From assembly GCF_024749045.1 (NCBI RefSeq), contig NZ_CP087184.1:4588001-4652000 (forward strand): DNA of 64,000 nucleotides, given 5' to 3'. The notes below the pieces were generated by a model. The model did not search any database, was not told the DNA's origin, and saw only the letters and a list, made by a program, of their open reading frames with translations. The stretch comes from Pseudomonas sp. B21-028 (lineage in GTDB: Bacteria; Pseudomonadota; Gammaproteobacteria; Pseudomonadales; Pseudomonadaceae). Shown here piece by piece: positions 35,613 to 45,429 of this stretch. A program made the position numbers and the translations under genes. Each line of letters begins with the position of its first letter. The stretch's first letter is position 1.

Positions 35613-36542
35613 TTAGACCAGCTTCTCCAACTCAGGGACCGCTTCGAACAGATCCGCCACCAGGCCGTAATCGGCCACCTGGAAGATCGGCGCTTCTTCG
35701 TCCTTGTTGATCGCAACGATCACCTTGGAGTCCTTCATACCGGCCAGATGCTGGATCGCGCCGGAGATACCGACGGCGATGTACAGCTGTGGCGCGACGA
35801 TCTTGCCGGTCTGACCGACCTGCATATCGTTGGGTACGAAACCTGCGTCGACCGCAGCGCGGGAAGCGCCGACGGCGGCGCCCAGCTTGTCGGCCAGGGC
35901 GTACAGGTGCTTGAAGTTGTCGCCGTTCTGCATGCCGCGACCGCCGGAAACGACGATCTTGGCAGCGGTCAGCTCAGGACGATCGGACTTGGCCAGTTCT
36001 TCGTTGACGAAGCTGGAAATACCGGCATCGTGGGCGGCGCTGACGGCTTCGACAGCGGCGGAACCACCTTCGGCGGCAACCGGGTCGAAACCGGTGGCGC
36101 GGACGGTGATGACCTTGATCGCAGCGGTCGATTGCACGGTGGCAATGGCGTTACCGGCATAGATCGGACGCTGGAAGGTGTCGGCGCTTTCCACCGAGAT
36201 GATCTCGGAGATCTGGTCGACGTCCAGGGCCGCGGCTACCCGTGGCAGGATGTTTTTGCCGTTGGACGTGGCGGCGGCCAGGATGTGGCTGTAGCCCTTG
36301 CCCAGCTCGGCAACCAGGGGAGCAACGTTTTCCGGCAGCTGGTGCGCATAGGCGGCGTTGTCGGCCGACAGCACTTTTGCCACGCCGGCGATTTTCGCGG
36401 CGGCTTCGGCAACGGCGCCAGCGCCCTGCCCGGCTACCAGAACGTGGATATCGCCGCCGATTTTGGCAGCGGCAGCAACGGTGTTCAGCGTGGCCGGAGC
36501 CAGCGCCTTGTTGTCGTGTTCGGCGATTACCAAGATAGTCAT
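35613..36542 (-). CDS. etfA: Electron transfer flavoprotein alpha subunit
   Basis: 309 residues. The C-terminal FAD-binding domain shows [48 protein letters not shown] and [10 protein letters not shown]. It pairs with EtfB to accept electrons from acyl-CoA dehydrogenases and pass them to the ETF-quinone oxidoreductase encoded opposite. Two bases separate it from etfB. In this window it serves the beta-oxidation pair at 23-27 kb among others. Confidence 0.96.
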   Translation of the reverse strand: MTILVIAEHDNKALAPATLNTVAAAAKIGGDIHVLVAGQGAGAVAEAAAKIAGVAKVLSADNAAYAHQLPENVAPLVAELGKGYSHILAAATSNGKNILPRVAAALDVDQISEIISVESADTFQRPIYAGNAIATVQSTAAIKVITVRATGFDPVAAEGGSAAVEAVSAAHDAGISSFVNEELAKSDRPELTAAKIVVSGGRGMQNGDNFKHLYALADKLGAAVGASRAAVDAGFVPNDMQVGQTGKIVAPQLYIAVGISGAIQHLAGMKDSKVIVAINKDEEAPIFQVADYGLVADLFEAVPELEKLV

Positions 36543-36544
36543 AG

Positions 36545-37294
36545 TTAGATTACCTTCGCTTCGTTTTTCAGTTTCTCGACCAGTTCAGCCACCGACTTGA
36601 CCTTGATGCCCGCGCTGCGTGCAGCCGGCGCTTCGACTTTCAGGGTCTTGTTGGTGGAGGCGGTGGAAACGCCCAAAGCGTCAGGAGTCAGCACTTCAAG
36701 CGGCTTCTTCTTGGCTTTCATGATGTTTGGCAGGGACGCGTAGCGCGGCTCGTTCAAACGCAGGTCGGTGGTGACGATGGCCGGCAGTTTCAGGGAAACG
36801 GTCTGCGCACCGCCGTCGATTTCGCGGGTTACGGCAACGCTGTCGCCGGACACTTCGACTTTCGACGCGAAGGTGCCCTGACCGTAGCCGCTCAACGCCG
36901 CGAGCATCTGGCCGGTCTGGTTGTTATCGCTGTCGATGGCTTGTTTGCCGAGAATCACCAGCTGTGGCTGTTCCTTGTCGACAACGGCCTTGAGCAGCTT
37001 GGCCACGGCCAGGGAAGTCAGCTCTTCGGCGGATTCGACGAGAATGGCGCGATCAGCACCCAGCGCCAGCGCAGTGCGCAGTTGCTCCTGGGCGGTGGTC
37101 GGGCCGATGGAGACGACGACGATCTCGGTCGCCACGCCTTTTTCTTTCAGGCGTACGGCTTCTTCCACGGCGATTTCGCAGAAAGGGTTCATCGACATCT
37201 TGACATTGGCGAGGTCGACGCCGGAGTTGTCCGCCTTGACGCGAACCTTGACGTTATAGTCGACCACTCGTTTGACAGCTACAAGAACCTTCAT
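36545..37294 (-). CDS. etfB: Electron transfer flavoprotein beta subunit
   Basis: 249 residues, starting [20 protein letters not shown]. The AMP-binding region includes [20 protein letters not shown] and the recognition-loop region [17 protein letters not shown]. First gene of the etfBA operon, with GAGGAATCC before ATG. Divergent from the ETF-quinone oxidoreductase gene across 545 bp. Confidence 0.96.
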   Translation of the reverse strand: MKVLVAVKRVVDYNVKVRVKADNSGVDLANVKMSMNPFCEIAVEEAVRLKEKGVATEIVVVSIGPTTAQEQLRTALALGADRAILVESAEELTSLAVAKLLKAVVDKEQPQLVILGKQAIDSDNNQTGQMLAALSGYGQGTFASKVEVSGDSVAVTREIDGGAQTVSLKLPAIVTTDLRLNEPRYASLPNIMKAKKKPLEVLTPDALGVSTASTNKTLKVEAPAARSAGIKVKSVAELVEKLKNEAKVI

Positions 37295-37669
37295 GGATTC
37301 CTCGTTACTCTCCGGTGAAAAGAAAGTCGCCTAGGCGAACCTGGCGGTTGATGCTCATGGGCGCAAGGGCACCTCTAAAAACGCCGACATGAACCACACA
37401 TGACTCTTGCTCACGGGAGTGAAGACCGTTCGTCGATGGTGACCGATGAGTCATTCATTATCGCGGCGTGTAAACTGCGCGTCCAAACACGCAATACGTC
37501 ACTTCGTGCTGCCTTCGCCCTGTCTTTAGAGGTGCTCTTGAAACCAACAGTCAGCCTACGGCGAGCGCAAAACCGCCCGTATCTTGACCGGAACGCCTAT
37601 TCCGGTCAATACGGCAAAATGGCCAGTCATAAGCCGCACGTCGGTGATTTATCTGGGCTGCGGCTATTT

Positions 37670-37683
37670 CAAACAAACGTTTG
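37670..37683. promoter_or_regulatory. PsrA-type operator candidate CAAACAAACGTTTG
   Basis: This matches the reported PsrA pattern G/C-AAAC-N4-GTTT-G/C. It ends 3 bp before the -35 box of the ETF-quinone oxidoreductase promoter. PsrA is the fatty-acid-responsive TetR regulator of pseudomonads, so the fit with this gene's role is good. Confidence 0.6.
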
Positions 37684-37685
37684 TA

Positions 37686-37714
37686 TTGGACCCTGAGAGT
37701 GGTGTAGATATAAT
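37686..37714 (+). promoter_or_regulatory. Sigma70-type promoter of the ETF-quinone oxidoreductase gene
   Basis: TTGGAC (37686-37691), 17-bp spacer, TATAAT (37709-37714). The rest of the 545-bp gap (37295-37839) holds the etfB promoter side and an 11-bp inverted repeat (GCACCTCTAAA at 37368, TTTAGAGGTGC at 37525); no gene was seen. Confidence 0.7.
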
Positions 37715-37839
37715 GCGCCCCCAAGAGAGAACCGCGGGTCATCCATTGCCGCTTTCGTCGTTTTCCCGACAGAAACAATGGATGCAACGCCCAACCTCCA
37801 ATTAGAAAAACCGTGAGCCTTGAGAGTAGGAGATAGCCT

Positions 37840-39504
37840 GTGGAACGCGAATACATGGAATTCGACGTGGTCATCGTCGGTGCCGGCCCCGCTGGCCTGT
37901 CTGCCGCCTGCCGCCTGAAGCAGAAGGCCGCCGAAGCCGGTAAGGAAATCAGCGTCTGCGTGGTGGAAAAAGGCTCCGAAGTCGGTGCGCACATCCTTTC
38001 CGGCGCGGTGTTCGAACCCCGCGCCCTGAATGAACTGTTCCCGGACTGGAAGGAACTCGGCGCCCCGCTGAACACGCCAGTCAAGCGCGATGACATTTAT
38101 GTCCTGAGAAACGCCGACACTGCGAACAAAATCCCTGACTTCTTCGTGCCCAAGACCATGCACAACGAAGGCAACTATATTATTTCCCTCGGCAATCTTT
38201 GCCGCTGGCTGGCCCAGCAGGCCGAGAACCTGGGCGTGGAAATCTACCCGGGCTTCGCCGCCCAGGAAGCGCTGTTCGACGAAAACGGCGTGGTCCGCGG
38301 GATCATCACCGGCGATCTGGGTGTCGACCGTGAAGGCCATCCGAAGGAAGGCCTCTACACGCCGGGCATGGAACTGCGCGGCAAATACACGCTGTTCGCC
38401 GAAGGTTGCCGTGGCCATATCGGCAAGCAACTGATCAAGCGTTTCAACCTGGACAGCGACGCCGACGCCCAGCACTACGGCATCGGCCTGAAGGAAATCT
38501 GGGAAATCGACCCGGCCAAGCATCAACCTGGCCTGGTGGTGCACACCGCCGGCTGGCCGCTGGACATCATGGGCACCGAGAACACCGGCGGTTCCTTCCT
38601 CTATCACTTGGAAAACAACCAGGTGGTCGTGGGTCTGATCGTCGACCTGTCCTACAGCAACACCCACCTGTCGCCATTCGACGAGTTCCAGCGCCTCAAG
38701 CATCACCCGGTGCTCAAGCAATACCTGGAAGGCGGCAAGCGCGTCAGCTACGGCGCCCGCGCCATCTGCAAGGGCGGCCTGAACTCCCTGCCGAAAATGG
38801 TCTTCAAGGGCGGCGCGCTGATCGGTTGCGACCTGGGCACGCTGAACTTCGCCAAGATCAAGGGCAGCCACACCGCCATGAAGTCCGGCATGCTCGCCGC
38901 CGATGCCGTGGCCGATCGCCTGTTCGCCGAATCCGAAGGCGGTGATGAACTGACCGCTTACGTCGACAGCTTCAAGAACAGCTGGCTGTACGAAGAGCTG
39001 TTCGCCAGCCGCAACTTCGGCGCGGCGATCCACAAGTACGGCGCAATCGTCGGTGGCGGCTTCAACTGGCTCGACCAAAACATCTTCGGCGGCAAGCTGC
39101 CCTTCACCCTGCACGACAACAAGCCCGACTACGCTTGCCTGAAGTTGGCAGCCGACTGCAAGAAGATCGACTACCCGAAACCGGACGGCAAGATCAGCTT
39201 CGACAAACTCAGCTCGGTGTTCATCTCCGGTACCAACCATGAAGAAGAACAACCCTGCCACCTGAAGCTGACCGACCCGAGCATCCCGATCGGCAAGAAC
39301 CTGCCCCTGTACGACGAACCGGCCCAACGCTACTGCCCGGCCGGCGTGTATGAGGTGGTGACCAAGGAGGACGGCGAGAAACGCTTCCAGATCAACGCCC
39401 AGAACTGCGTCCACTGCAAGACCTGCGACATCAAGGACCCGGCCCAGAACATCACCTGGGTCTCGCCGGAAGGCGCCGGCGGGCCGACTTACCCGAACAT
39501 GTAA
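37840..39504 (+). CDS. Electron transfer flavoprotein-ubiquinone oxidoreductase
   Basis: 554 residues. N-terminal FAD site VVIVGAGPAGLSAACRL, central quinone-binding and membrane-contact region, and C-terminal [4Fe-4S] motif with CPAGVYEV and NCVHCKTCDIKDP. It moves electrons from ETF into the quinone pool at the inner membrane. The start is GTG at 37840 with AGGAG 7 bases upstream; ATG 37855 is an alternative. Divergent from etfBA. Confidence 0.95.
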   Translation: MEREYMEFDVVIVGAGPAGLSAACRLKQKAAEAGKEISVCVVEKGSEVGAHILSGAVFEPRALNELFPDWKELGAPLNTPVKRDDIYVLRNADTANKIPDFFVPKTMHNEGNYIISLGNLCRWLAQQAENLGVEIYPGFAAQEALFDENGVVRGIITGDLGVDREGHPKEGLYTPGMELRGKYTLFAEGCRGHIGKQLIKRFNLDSDADAQHYGIGLKEIWEIDPAKHQPGLVVHTAGWPLDIMGTENTGGSFLYHLENNQVVVGLIVDLSYSNTHLSPFDEFQRLKHHPVLKQYLEGGKRVSYGARAICKGGLNSLPKMVFKGGALIGCDLGTLNFAKIKGSHTAMKSGMLAADAVADRLFAESEGGDELTAYVDSFKNSWLYEELFASRNFGAAIHKYGAIVGGGFNWLDQNIFGGKLPFTLHDNKPDYACLKLAADCKKIDYPKPDGKISFDKLSSVFISGTNHEEEQPCHLKLTDPSIPIGKNLPLYDEPAQRYCPAGVYEVVTKEDGEKRFQINAQNCVHCKTCDIKDPAQNITWVSPEGAGGPTYPNM

Positions 39505-39522
39505 GCCGATTCGCTGAACATC

Positions 39523-39551
39523 AAGGCTCCCGCGATGGGGGCCTTTTTGTT
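39523..39551 (+). terminator. Terminator of the ETF-quinone oxidoreductase gene
   Basis: AAGGCTCCC and GGGGGCCTT stem followed by TTTTG. Confidence 0.8.
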
Positions 39552-39581
39552 GCCTGCGATTAATGGAGCGCCGATACCCCC

Positions 39582-39671
39582 TGTGGGAGCGAGCCTGCTC
39601 GCGAAGCGGTGTATCAGCCAGTAAAAATGCCGACAGGTGAACCGCTATCGCGAGCAGGCTCGCTCCCACAG
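39582..39671. repeat. REP pair (inverted)
   Basis: TGTGGGAGCGAGCCTGCTCG and its inverted copy, between convergent genes and after the terminator at 39523. Confidence 0.9.
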
Positions 39672-39686
39672 GGGATTTGCTGCGGT

Positions 39687-40577
39687 TCAGGCGGCGCGTT
39701 CCTCTCCAGGGTTGCGCTCGAAGTAACGCTTGTACTCCCGACTGAACTGCGACGAGCTCTGGTAACCCACCTGATGTGCGACCTGGGCCACGCCCATGCC
39801 CTCGCTGAGCAACAACCGCTGCGCCTTGAGCAGGCGCAATCGCTTGAGGTATTGCACCGGCGACAGCAACGTACTGCGCTTGAAATGCTCATGGAAGGTC
39901 GAGGCGCTCATGTTCGCGCAGTTGGCCAGGGTCTCGACGTTCAGCGGTTCGGTGAAGTGCGCGTGCAAATGGCACAACGCGGCAGCGATCCGGGCGAACT
40001 GCCCATGCTGCTCTACCAGCGCCCGCAACACATCGGCCTGAGGGCCGCGCAATGCGGCGAAGAGCAATTCCCGCAACCGCGCCTGGCCCATGACCTGGCA
40101 CTCCAATGGGTCGTGCAAGCATTGCAACAGACGCTCGACGCATCCGCGCATGGCGTCATCAAGCACCGCGCTGGTCATGGACTCCGGTGTCTGCGGCGGC
40201 AGGTTCCGCCCCGGCATCAACCCCATGGCCAGCACCAGCTCGCCCAACAGCGCGCGATCGATCGCAACGGAAATCCCGAGCAGCGGAGCATCGGGCATGG
40301 CGTAGGTTTCGCACTCGAACGGCACCGGCAGCGCCTGGATCAGGTAATGCCCGGCGCCGTACTCCAGCGTGCGCGGTCCCAGGTAAGCCAGCTTGCTGCC
40401 CTGGGCAATGATCACCAGGCTCGGCTCGTAGAGCTGCGGGCCACGGGCGATGTCTTGGCTGCATCGCAGCACTTGCACGCCTGGCAGCTGTGTAGGAATA
40501 AAGCCGTCACGGGTCGCCAAGGGTTCGATCAGCGAGACCAGCGCCGCGTTGGCATCGAGATAGCGGGTCAGCAACAT
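39687..40577 (-). CDS. AraC-family regulator with AraC_N (PF06719-type) domain
   Basis: 296 residues. The N-terminal half is the CupXX-like AraC-type N domain (GVQVLRCSQDIARGPQLYEP). The C-terminal half has two helix-turn-helix motifs: LANCANMSASTFHEHFKR and VAHQVGYQSSSQFSREYKRYF. It is divergent from the zinc alcohol dehydrogenase gene at 40757, with ~180 bp between starts, and such pairs usually function together (the regulator activating the dehydrogenase in response to an aldehyde or alcohol). Confidence 0.92.
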   Translation of the reverse strand: MLLTRYLDANAALVSLIEPLATRDGFIPTQLPGVQVLRCSQDIARGPQLYEPSLVIIAQGSKLAYLGPRTLEYGAGHYLIQALPVPFECETYAMPDAPLLGISVAIDRALLGELVLAMGLMPGRNLPPQTPESMTSAVLDDAMRGCVERLLQCLHDPLECQVMGQARLRELLFAALRGPQADVLRALVEQHGQFARIAAALCHLHAHFTEPLNVETLANCANMSASTFHEHFKRSTLLSPVQYLKRLRLLKAQRLLLSEGMGVAQVAHQVGYQSSSQFSREYKRYFERNPGEERAA

Positions 40578-40756
40578 GGGAAAAACTTCACGGAAAAAGG
40601 GACGGAAACATCATCGCAGGTCTGGCGCTCCATAGGATCAATCTAAGGCCAAGGTCGGAGGATTAGGCATGACACCCGTAGGAATCGCCATCGCGGGATG
40701 CGGCCATGGCTCCCAGAATAGATCGCCTGACTGTTCACTGCTTAGCGAGGTTCAAT

Positions 40757-41809
40757 ATGTACACCGCCATCGGCTATGCCGCTCAATCGCCCACCACTCC
40801 CCTCGCCCCCATGAAGTTCGAACGTCGCAGCCCGCGTCCCGATGATGTGGCCATCGAGATTCTCTACTGCGGCGTGTGCCACTCCGATATCCACCAGGCC
40901 CGCAACGAATGGGGCATCGCCGTTTATCCGCTGATGCCCGGTCATGAAATCGTAGGTAAAGTCACGGCGGTGGGTGCGAACGTCACCCGCTACAATGTAG
41001 GCGACCTGGTAGGCGTTGGCTGCATGGTCGACTCCTGCCGCGAGTGCGAAGCCTGTCGCGCTGACCTGGAGCAATACTGCTACCAGGGCATGACGCAGAC
41101 CTACGCCAGCCCCGATCGTATCGGCGGCGGTCACACCATGGGTGGCTACTCCAACAGCATCGTGGTCAGCGAGCATTTCGTGCTGCGTATACCGGAAAAG
41201 CTCGACCCGGCCAGCGCCGCACCGATTCTCTGCGCCGGCATCACCACCTACTCCCCTCTCAAGCATTACGGCGTGAAGGCCGGTGACAAGGTCGGCGTGC
41301 TCGGCATGGGTGGTCTCGGCCACATGGGCATCAAGTTCGCCAAGGCCATGGGTGCCGAAGTGACGTTGTTCACCCGCTCGGCGAGCAAGGCGGAAGAAGC
41401 TCGTCGCCAGGGTGCCGATCATGTGATCGTGTCCACCGACGCCGAGCAAATGGCCGCTGCCGCCGGACGCTTCCACTTCCTGTTGGACACGATTCCGGTA
41501 CAGCACGACCTCAATCCCTACCTCGACACACTGCGTTTCGACGGCGTACACATCCTGGTGGGGCTGGTCGAACCGATTGATCCACCGGTCCATGCCGCGA
41601 AACTGATCCTGGGTCGACGGGTCCTGGCCGGCTCGTTGATTGGCGGCATCGCAGAAACCCAGGAAGTGCTGGATTTCTGCGCCGAGCACAACATCAGTTG
41701 CGACGTTGAAATGCTCGACATCCGCCAGATCAACGAGGCCTACAGCCGCATGATCGCTGGAGACGTGAAGTACCGCTTTGTCATCGACATGGCGACGCTC
41801 AAGGTCTGA
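40757..41809 (+). CDS. Zinc-dependent NAD(P) alcohol dehydrogenase (YahK/CAD type)
   Basis: 350 residues. Catalytic zinc site CGVCHSD (Cys) and GHE (His/Glu); structural zinc cysteines in CMVDSCRECEACRADLEQYC; Rossmann motif GVLGMGGLGHMGIKF. The IPEKLDPASAAPILCAG segment is typical of the cinnamyl-alcohol/YahK group, which reduces aldehydes. ATG at 40757 with GAGG 8-11 bases upstream; the longer frame from 40706 is rejected. Probably controlled by the divergent AraC gene. Confidence 0.93.
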   Translation: MYTAIGYAAQSPTTPLAPMKFERRSPRPDDVAIEILYCGVCHSDIHQARNEWGIAVYPLMPGHEIVGKVTAVGANVTRYNVGDLVGVGCMVDSCRECEACRADLEQYCYQGMTQTYASPDRIGGGHTMGGYSNSIVVSEHFVLRIPEKLDPASAAPILCAGITTYSPLKHYGVKAGDKVGVLGMGGLGHMGIKFAKAMGAEVTLFTRSASKAEEARRQGADHVIVSTDAEQMAAAAGRFHFLLDTIPVQHDLNPYLDTLRFDGVHILVGLVEPIDPPVHAAKLILGRRVLAGSLIGGIAETQEVLDFCAEHNISCDVEMLDIRQINEAYSRMIAGDVKYRFVIDMATLKV

Positions 41810-41812
41810 CGC

Positions 41813-41876
41813 AGTGGCCTGTATGGTTAATTCGGGCACTCGAAGTTGAGTGCATGAATTAGCCACACAGGCCACT
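41813..41876. terminator. Long hairpin between convergent adh and iclR genes
   Basis: 21-base arms (41813-41833 and 41856-41876) pair with two mismatches, and an inner GCACTC/GAGTGC stem sits in the loop. It has no T run, so it may stop or stabilise transcripts of both genes rather than act as a standard intrinsic terminator. Confidence 0.6.
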
Positions 41877-41878
41877 CA

Positions 41879-42682
41879 TCAGACCTTGGCACCCAGCTCC
41901 GCCGACAACCGGGCTGTGACCCCTTTGACCAGGGGAATCAGCTCGGCCATTTTTTCCAGCGGCATGTACGGTACGGTGCTGGCAATGCTGATGCCGGCGA
42001 CAATCCGCTTGCCGGCATCCCGGATCGGCGCCGCCACGCAACGGATCGACGGTTCGTTGTCCTCCAGGTCGAAGGCATAGCCTCCCGCCACGTACTCCAT
42101 CATCCGCTGCTGGAACTGTTCCCAGGATTGCTCCTGGTGCTGGGGCCAGAATTGACTCTTCCCAGCGGCCGGCAGACTGATTTCGTACAACCGCCGCCAA
42201 TTGTCCTCGGGATCATCGAGCATCAGCGCCTTGCCGATCCCCGTGCGCGCCAACGGCATGCGATGGCCCACCCGCGAGCGCATTTCCGGGCCATTGCGCC
42301 CCGGATTCTTCAGCAGGTACAACACCTCGTCACCCTCGCGAATCGCCAGGTGAACGGTGTCGCCGGTCAATGCTGACAACTCGTCCAGGTACGGTCCCGC
42401 CAGGCTCACCAGTGGCAGTTCTTCCCGGGCCTGGAAACCCAGTTCGATCAACTTCGGCCCCAACAGGTAACCCACCTGCGGCACCACGCGCAGGTAGCGC
42501 TCGTCCACCAGGCAACTGGCCAGGCGATGGGTGGTGCTGCGGGTCGTGCCGATCAGCCGGGCAATTTCCTTCAGGTCACGGGCACCGCTGGCGACCGCTT
42601 GAACCACACCCAGGCCGCGCAGCAATGTCTGGGTACCTGTAGGCGCTACGTCCTTGGTGATTTTTGGATCGTCTTGCTGCAT
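41879..42682 (-). CDS. IclR-family regulator, likely of galactonate catabolism
   Basis: 267 residues. N-terminal winged helix (LLRGLGVVQAVASGARDLKE, then LIGTTRSTTHRLASCLVDER) and a C-terminal IclR effector domain (RVGHRMPLARTGIGKALM, PYMPLEKM). It is the last gene of the dgoK-dgoA-dgoD-transporter series, 61 bp after the transporter. IclR proteins bind short palindromes; the TCCCA-N5-TGGGA elements at 47138 and 54380 are the obvious candidates for its targets. That link is inference. Confidence 0.9.
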   Translation of the reverse strand: MQQDDPKITKDVAPTGTQTLLRGLGVVQAVASGARDLKEIARLIGTTRSTTHRLASCLVDERYLRVVPQVGYLLGPKLIELGFQAREELPLVSLAGPYLDELSALTGDTVHLAIREGDEVLYLLKNPGRNGPEMRSRVGHRMPLARTGIGKALMLDDPEDNWRRLYEISLPAAGKSQFWPQHQEQSWEQFQQRMMEYVAGGYAFDLEDNEPSIRCVAAPIRDAGKRIVAGISIASTVPYMPLEKMAELIPLVKGVTARLSAELGAKV

Positions 42683-42743
42683 TTAGCCGGCCTTCAACAG
42701 TGAGCGGGGAACGGGCGGCATTATGGTCGCCCGCCCCGTCGGA

Positions 42744-44054
42744 CTACAACTCGATGCGCTCGACCTTCCCAACCAGCAGGATGTAGGACAGCGCGCCCAC
42801 CAGCGCGAGCACGGCGATATAGGTGATGGCCGGGGCAAACGAATCGCCGCTGGCGAGGAAGCCAATGACAATCGGCGTGGCGATGGCCGCCAGGTTGCCG
42901 ATGAAGTTGAACACCCCACCCGTCAGCCCGAGCAGCCGCGCCGGCGCCAGGGTCGATACCAGCGACCAGGTGATCGACGCCAGGCCATTGCCGAAGAAGG
43001 CCAGCGCCAGGAACGCGATCACCAGCGGCGTCGATTCAACGAAGTTGGCGCCAATGATCGAGGTCGAGATCAGCAACCCGCCAATGATCGGCAGCTTTCG
43101 GGCGAACCCGACCGTGGCGCCACGACGGATCAGCCAGTCGGAAAAGAACCCGGAACACAACACGCCGACAAACGCCGCGAGAAACGGCAACGATGCCAGC
43201 AGGCCGGACTTGATGAAGTCCATGCCGCGATATTTCACCAGGTAGGTCGGGAACCACGTCAGGAAAAACCACAGCGTGGAGTTCAGGCAGAACTGGCCCA
43301 GGTAGATGCCCCACAGCTTGCGGCGGGTCAGGACGGTACCCAGGTCGGTCCAGCTGAATTTCGCCTTGGTCTTGGCCGCCTCGGCCTGGATGTCCACCAA
43401 ACCGCCGCCCTCGCGAATCAAATCGATTTCAGCGGCGTTGGCGCCCTTGAAATCCCGTGGTTCGCGATACACGGCGTACCAGATTACCGCCCAGATGATA
43501 CCGACCGCACCGGTCACCACGAACACCATGTGCCAGCCAAACGTGTGCTGCAGCCAGGCCAGCACCGGCGTCAGGAAGGCCAGGCCAACGAACTGCCCAG
43601 AGGTGTAGAAGCCGATGGCCGTGGCCCGCTCGCGCTCGGGAAACCAAGTGGTGACCACGCGGCTGTTGATGGGATAGGCCGGCGCCTCCAGGGCACCGAC
43701 CGCCATGCGCAGCACGAACAGGGCGATGAAGCTGGCGGCGAAACCGAGCATCACCGTGGCCAGCGACCACAACAGCAACGCGACGCTGTACAGAATCCGC
43801 GGCGGCACGCGGTCCACCAGCCAGCCACCGGGGATCTGCATGGCCGCGTAGGTCCAGCCGAACGCCGAGAAGATCAGCCCGACATGGATCGGGTCGATGC
43901 CCAGTTCACTGGTCAGCGCGGGGGCGGCAATCGACAGGTTGCTGCGGTCCAGGTAGTTGATCACCACGGTGATGAACAGCAGGACCATGATGAAAAAACG
44001 CTTGCGGCTGGGCGTCACCAACGACGCCTGCGCGCTCAGGGTGTGCGCTTGCAT
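42744..44054 (-). CDS. MFS transporter of the anion:cation symporter family, galactonate-type
   Basis: 436 residues with 12 hydrophobic segments. NYLDRSNLSIAAPAL after helix 1 and the helix 4 region RMAVGALEAPAYPINSRVVT are typical of the ACS family (DgoT, GudP, ExuT). Given the genes around it, D-galactonate is the likeliest substrate. It is separated from dgoD by a 90-bp REP pair, so its expression may differ from that of the upstream genes. Confidence 0.9.
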   Translation of the reverse strand: MQAHTLSAQASLVTPSRKRFFIMVLLFITVVINYLDRSNLSIAAPALTSELGIDPIHVGLIFSAFGWTYAAMQIPGGWLVDRVPPRILYSVALLLWSLATVMLGFAASFIALFVLRMAVGALEAPAYPINSRVVTTWFPERERATAIGFYTSGQFVGLAFLTPVLAWLQHTFGWHMVFVVTGAVGIIWAVIWYAVYREPRDFKGANAAEIDLIREGGGLVDIQAEAAKTKAKFSWTDLGTVLTRRKLWGIYLGQFCLNSTLWFFLTWFPTYLVKYRGMDFIKSGLLASLPFLAAFVGVLCSGFFSDWLIRRGATVGFARKLPIIGGLLISTSIIGANFVESTPLVIAFLALAFFGNGLASITWSLVSTLAPARLLGLTGGVFNFIGNLAAIATPIVIGFLASGDSFAPAITYIAVLALVGALSYILLVGKVERIEL

Positions 44055-44107
44055 GTGAGGTGCCTCTTTTTATATTTGTCGAATATGGCAAAGGTGAAGG
44101 AAGCCCC

Positions 44108-44197
44108 TATGGGAGCAAGGCTTGCCCGCGACGCAGGCGATGCGTTTTGCAGTCGGACCGCGTTATCGTTCATCGCGGGCAAGCCTTGCTCCCACAG
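44108..44197. repeat. REP pair inside the dgo gene cluster
   Basis: GGGAGCAAGGCTTGCCCGCG and its inverted copy, between the transporter gene and dgoD, both on the minus strand. Such intra-operon REPs can protect upstream mRNA from 3' exonucleases. Confidence 0.9.
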
Positions 44198-44232
44198 GAT
44201 TCCATGGCTTGCACAGTGCGATCAGGCCTCAA

Positions 44233-45381
44233 TCACCACTCGGCAAAACTGCCATCGGCATGGCGCCAGATCGGATTGCGCCAGCGGTGGCCGACGGCGG
44301 CGCGTTCGATGACGTACTCCTCGTTGATCTCGATGCCCAGGCCCGGGCCGTTGGGGATCTTCACGAAGCCTTTGTCATAGTCGAACACCCGCGCATCCTT
44401 GACGTAATCCAGCAGGTCGTTGCTCTCGTTGTAGTGGATGCCCAGGCTCTGTTCCTGGATGAACGCGTTGTAGCAAGCCGCATCCAGTTGCAGGCATGCC
44501 GCCAGGGCAATCGGGCCCAGCGGACAGTGCAGCGCCAGCGCCACGTCGTAGGCCTCGGCCATGTTGGCGATTTTGCGGGTTTCGGTGATGCCACCGGCGT
44601 GGGACGCATCCGGCTGGATGATGTCCACGTAGCCTTCGCTGAGCACTCGCTTGAAATCCCAGCGGGAAAACAGCCGTTCGCCCAGGGCAATCGGCGTGCT
44701 GGTCAGCGGTGCCAGCTCCTTGAGGGCCTCGTAGTTTTCGCTGAGCACCGGCTCTTCGATAAACATCAGTTTGTACGGGTCGAGTTCCTTCATCAGCACC
44801 TTGGCCATCGGCTTGTGGACCCGGCCGTGGAAGTCCACGCCGATGCCGACGTTCGGCCCTACCGCGTCCCGCACCGCTGCCACATTGGCGAGGGCCAGGT
44901 CGACTTTTTCGAAGGTGTCGAGAAACTGCAGCTCTTCAGTGCCGTTCATTTTCACTGCCGTGAAGCCTCGCCCTACCGCTTCTTTCGCTGCGCGGGCGGT
45001 GTCCGCCGGCCGGTCGCCGCCGATCCATGAGTAGACGCGAATCTTGTCGCGCACCTGACCGCCCAGCAGGTCGCTGACCGACACGCCCAGTGCCTTGCCC
45101 TTGATGTCCCACAACGCCTGGTCGATACCGGCCAGGGCGCTCATGTGCACGGCGCCACCGCGATAGAAGCCGCCGCGATACAGCACGGTCCAGATGTCTT
45201 CGATGTTGCGTGGGTCTTTGCCGATCAGGTAGTCGGACAATTCCTCGACGGCGGCCGCTACCGTATGGGCACGGCCCTCGACCACCGGCTCGCCCCAACC
45301 GGTCACGCCCTCGTCGGTCTCGACCTTGAGGAAGCACCAGCGCGGTGGAACGATAAAGGTGGTCAGTTTGGTGATTTTCAT
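44233..45381 (-). CDS. dgoD: D-galactonate dehydratase
   Basis: 382 residues, enolase superfamily. N-terminal capping domain ([20 protein letters not shown]), barrel with metal ligands in [19 protein letters not shown] and GERLFSRW, and the catalytic His region [10 protein letters not shown]. It removes water from D-galactonate to give 2-dehydro-3-deoxygalactonate. 48 bp from dgoA upstream; same transcript as dgoK and dgoA. Confidence 0.94.
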   Translation of the reverse strand: MKITKLTTFIVPPRWCFLKVETDEGVTGWGEPVVEGRAHTVAAAVEELSDYLIGKDPRNIEDIWTVLYRGGFYRGGAVHMSALAGIDQALWDIKGKALGVSVSDLLGGQVRDKIRVYSWIGGDRPADTARAAKEAVGRGFTAVKMNGTEELQFLDTFEKVDLALANVAAVRDAVGPNVGIGVDFHGRVHKPMAKVLMKELDPYKLMFIEEPVLSENYEALKELAPLTSTPIALGERLFSRWDFKRVLSEGYVDIIQPDASHAGGITETRKIANMAEAYDVALALHCPLGPIALAACLQLDAACYNAFIQEQSLGIHYNESNDLLDYVKDARVFDYDKGFVKIPNGPGLGIEINEEYVIERAAVGHRWRNPIWRHADGSFAEW

Positions 45382-45429
45382 CTTGTTGTCTCTCTTGTCA
45401 GATGCAGCGCACGGGCGCTGGAAAAGTCT

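Noticed and set aside
37669..39669. A 666-codon minus-strand ORF opposite the ETF-quinone oxidoreductase gene
   Set aside because: It is an antisense shadow caused by high GC; the plus strand has clear FAD and Fe-S motifs and a ribosome site.
42723..44312. A 529-codon plus-strand ORF opposite the MFS transporter
   Set aside because: Arg/Gln/Gly-rich shadow without motifs; the minus strand encodes a 12-helix transporter.
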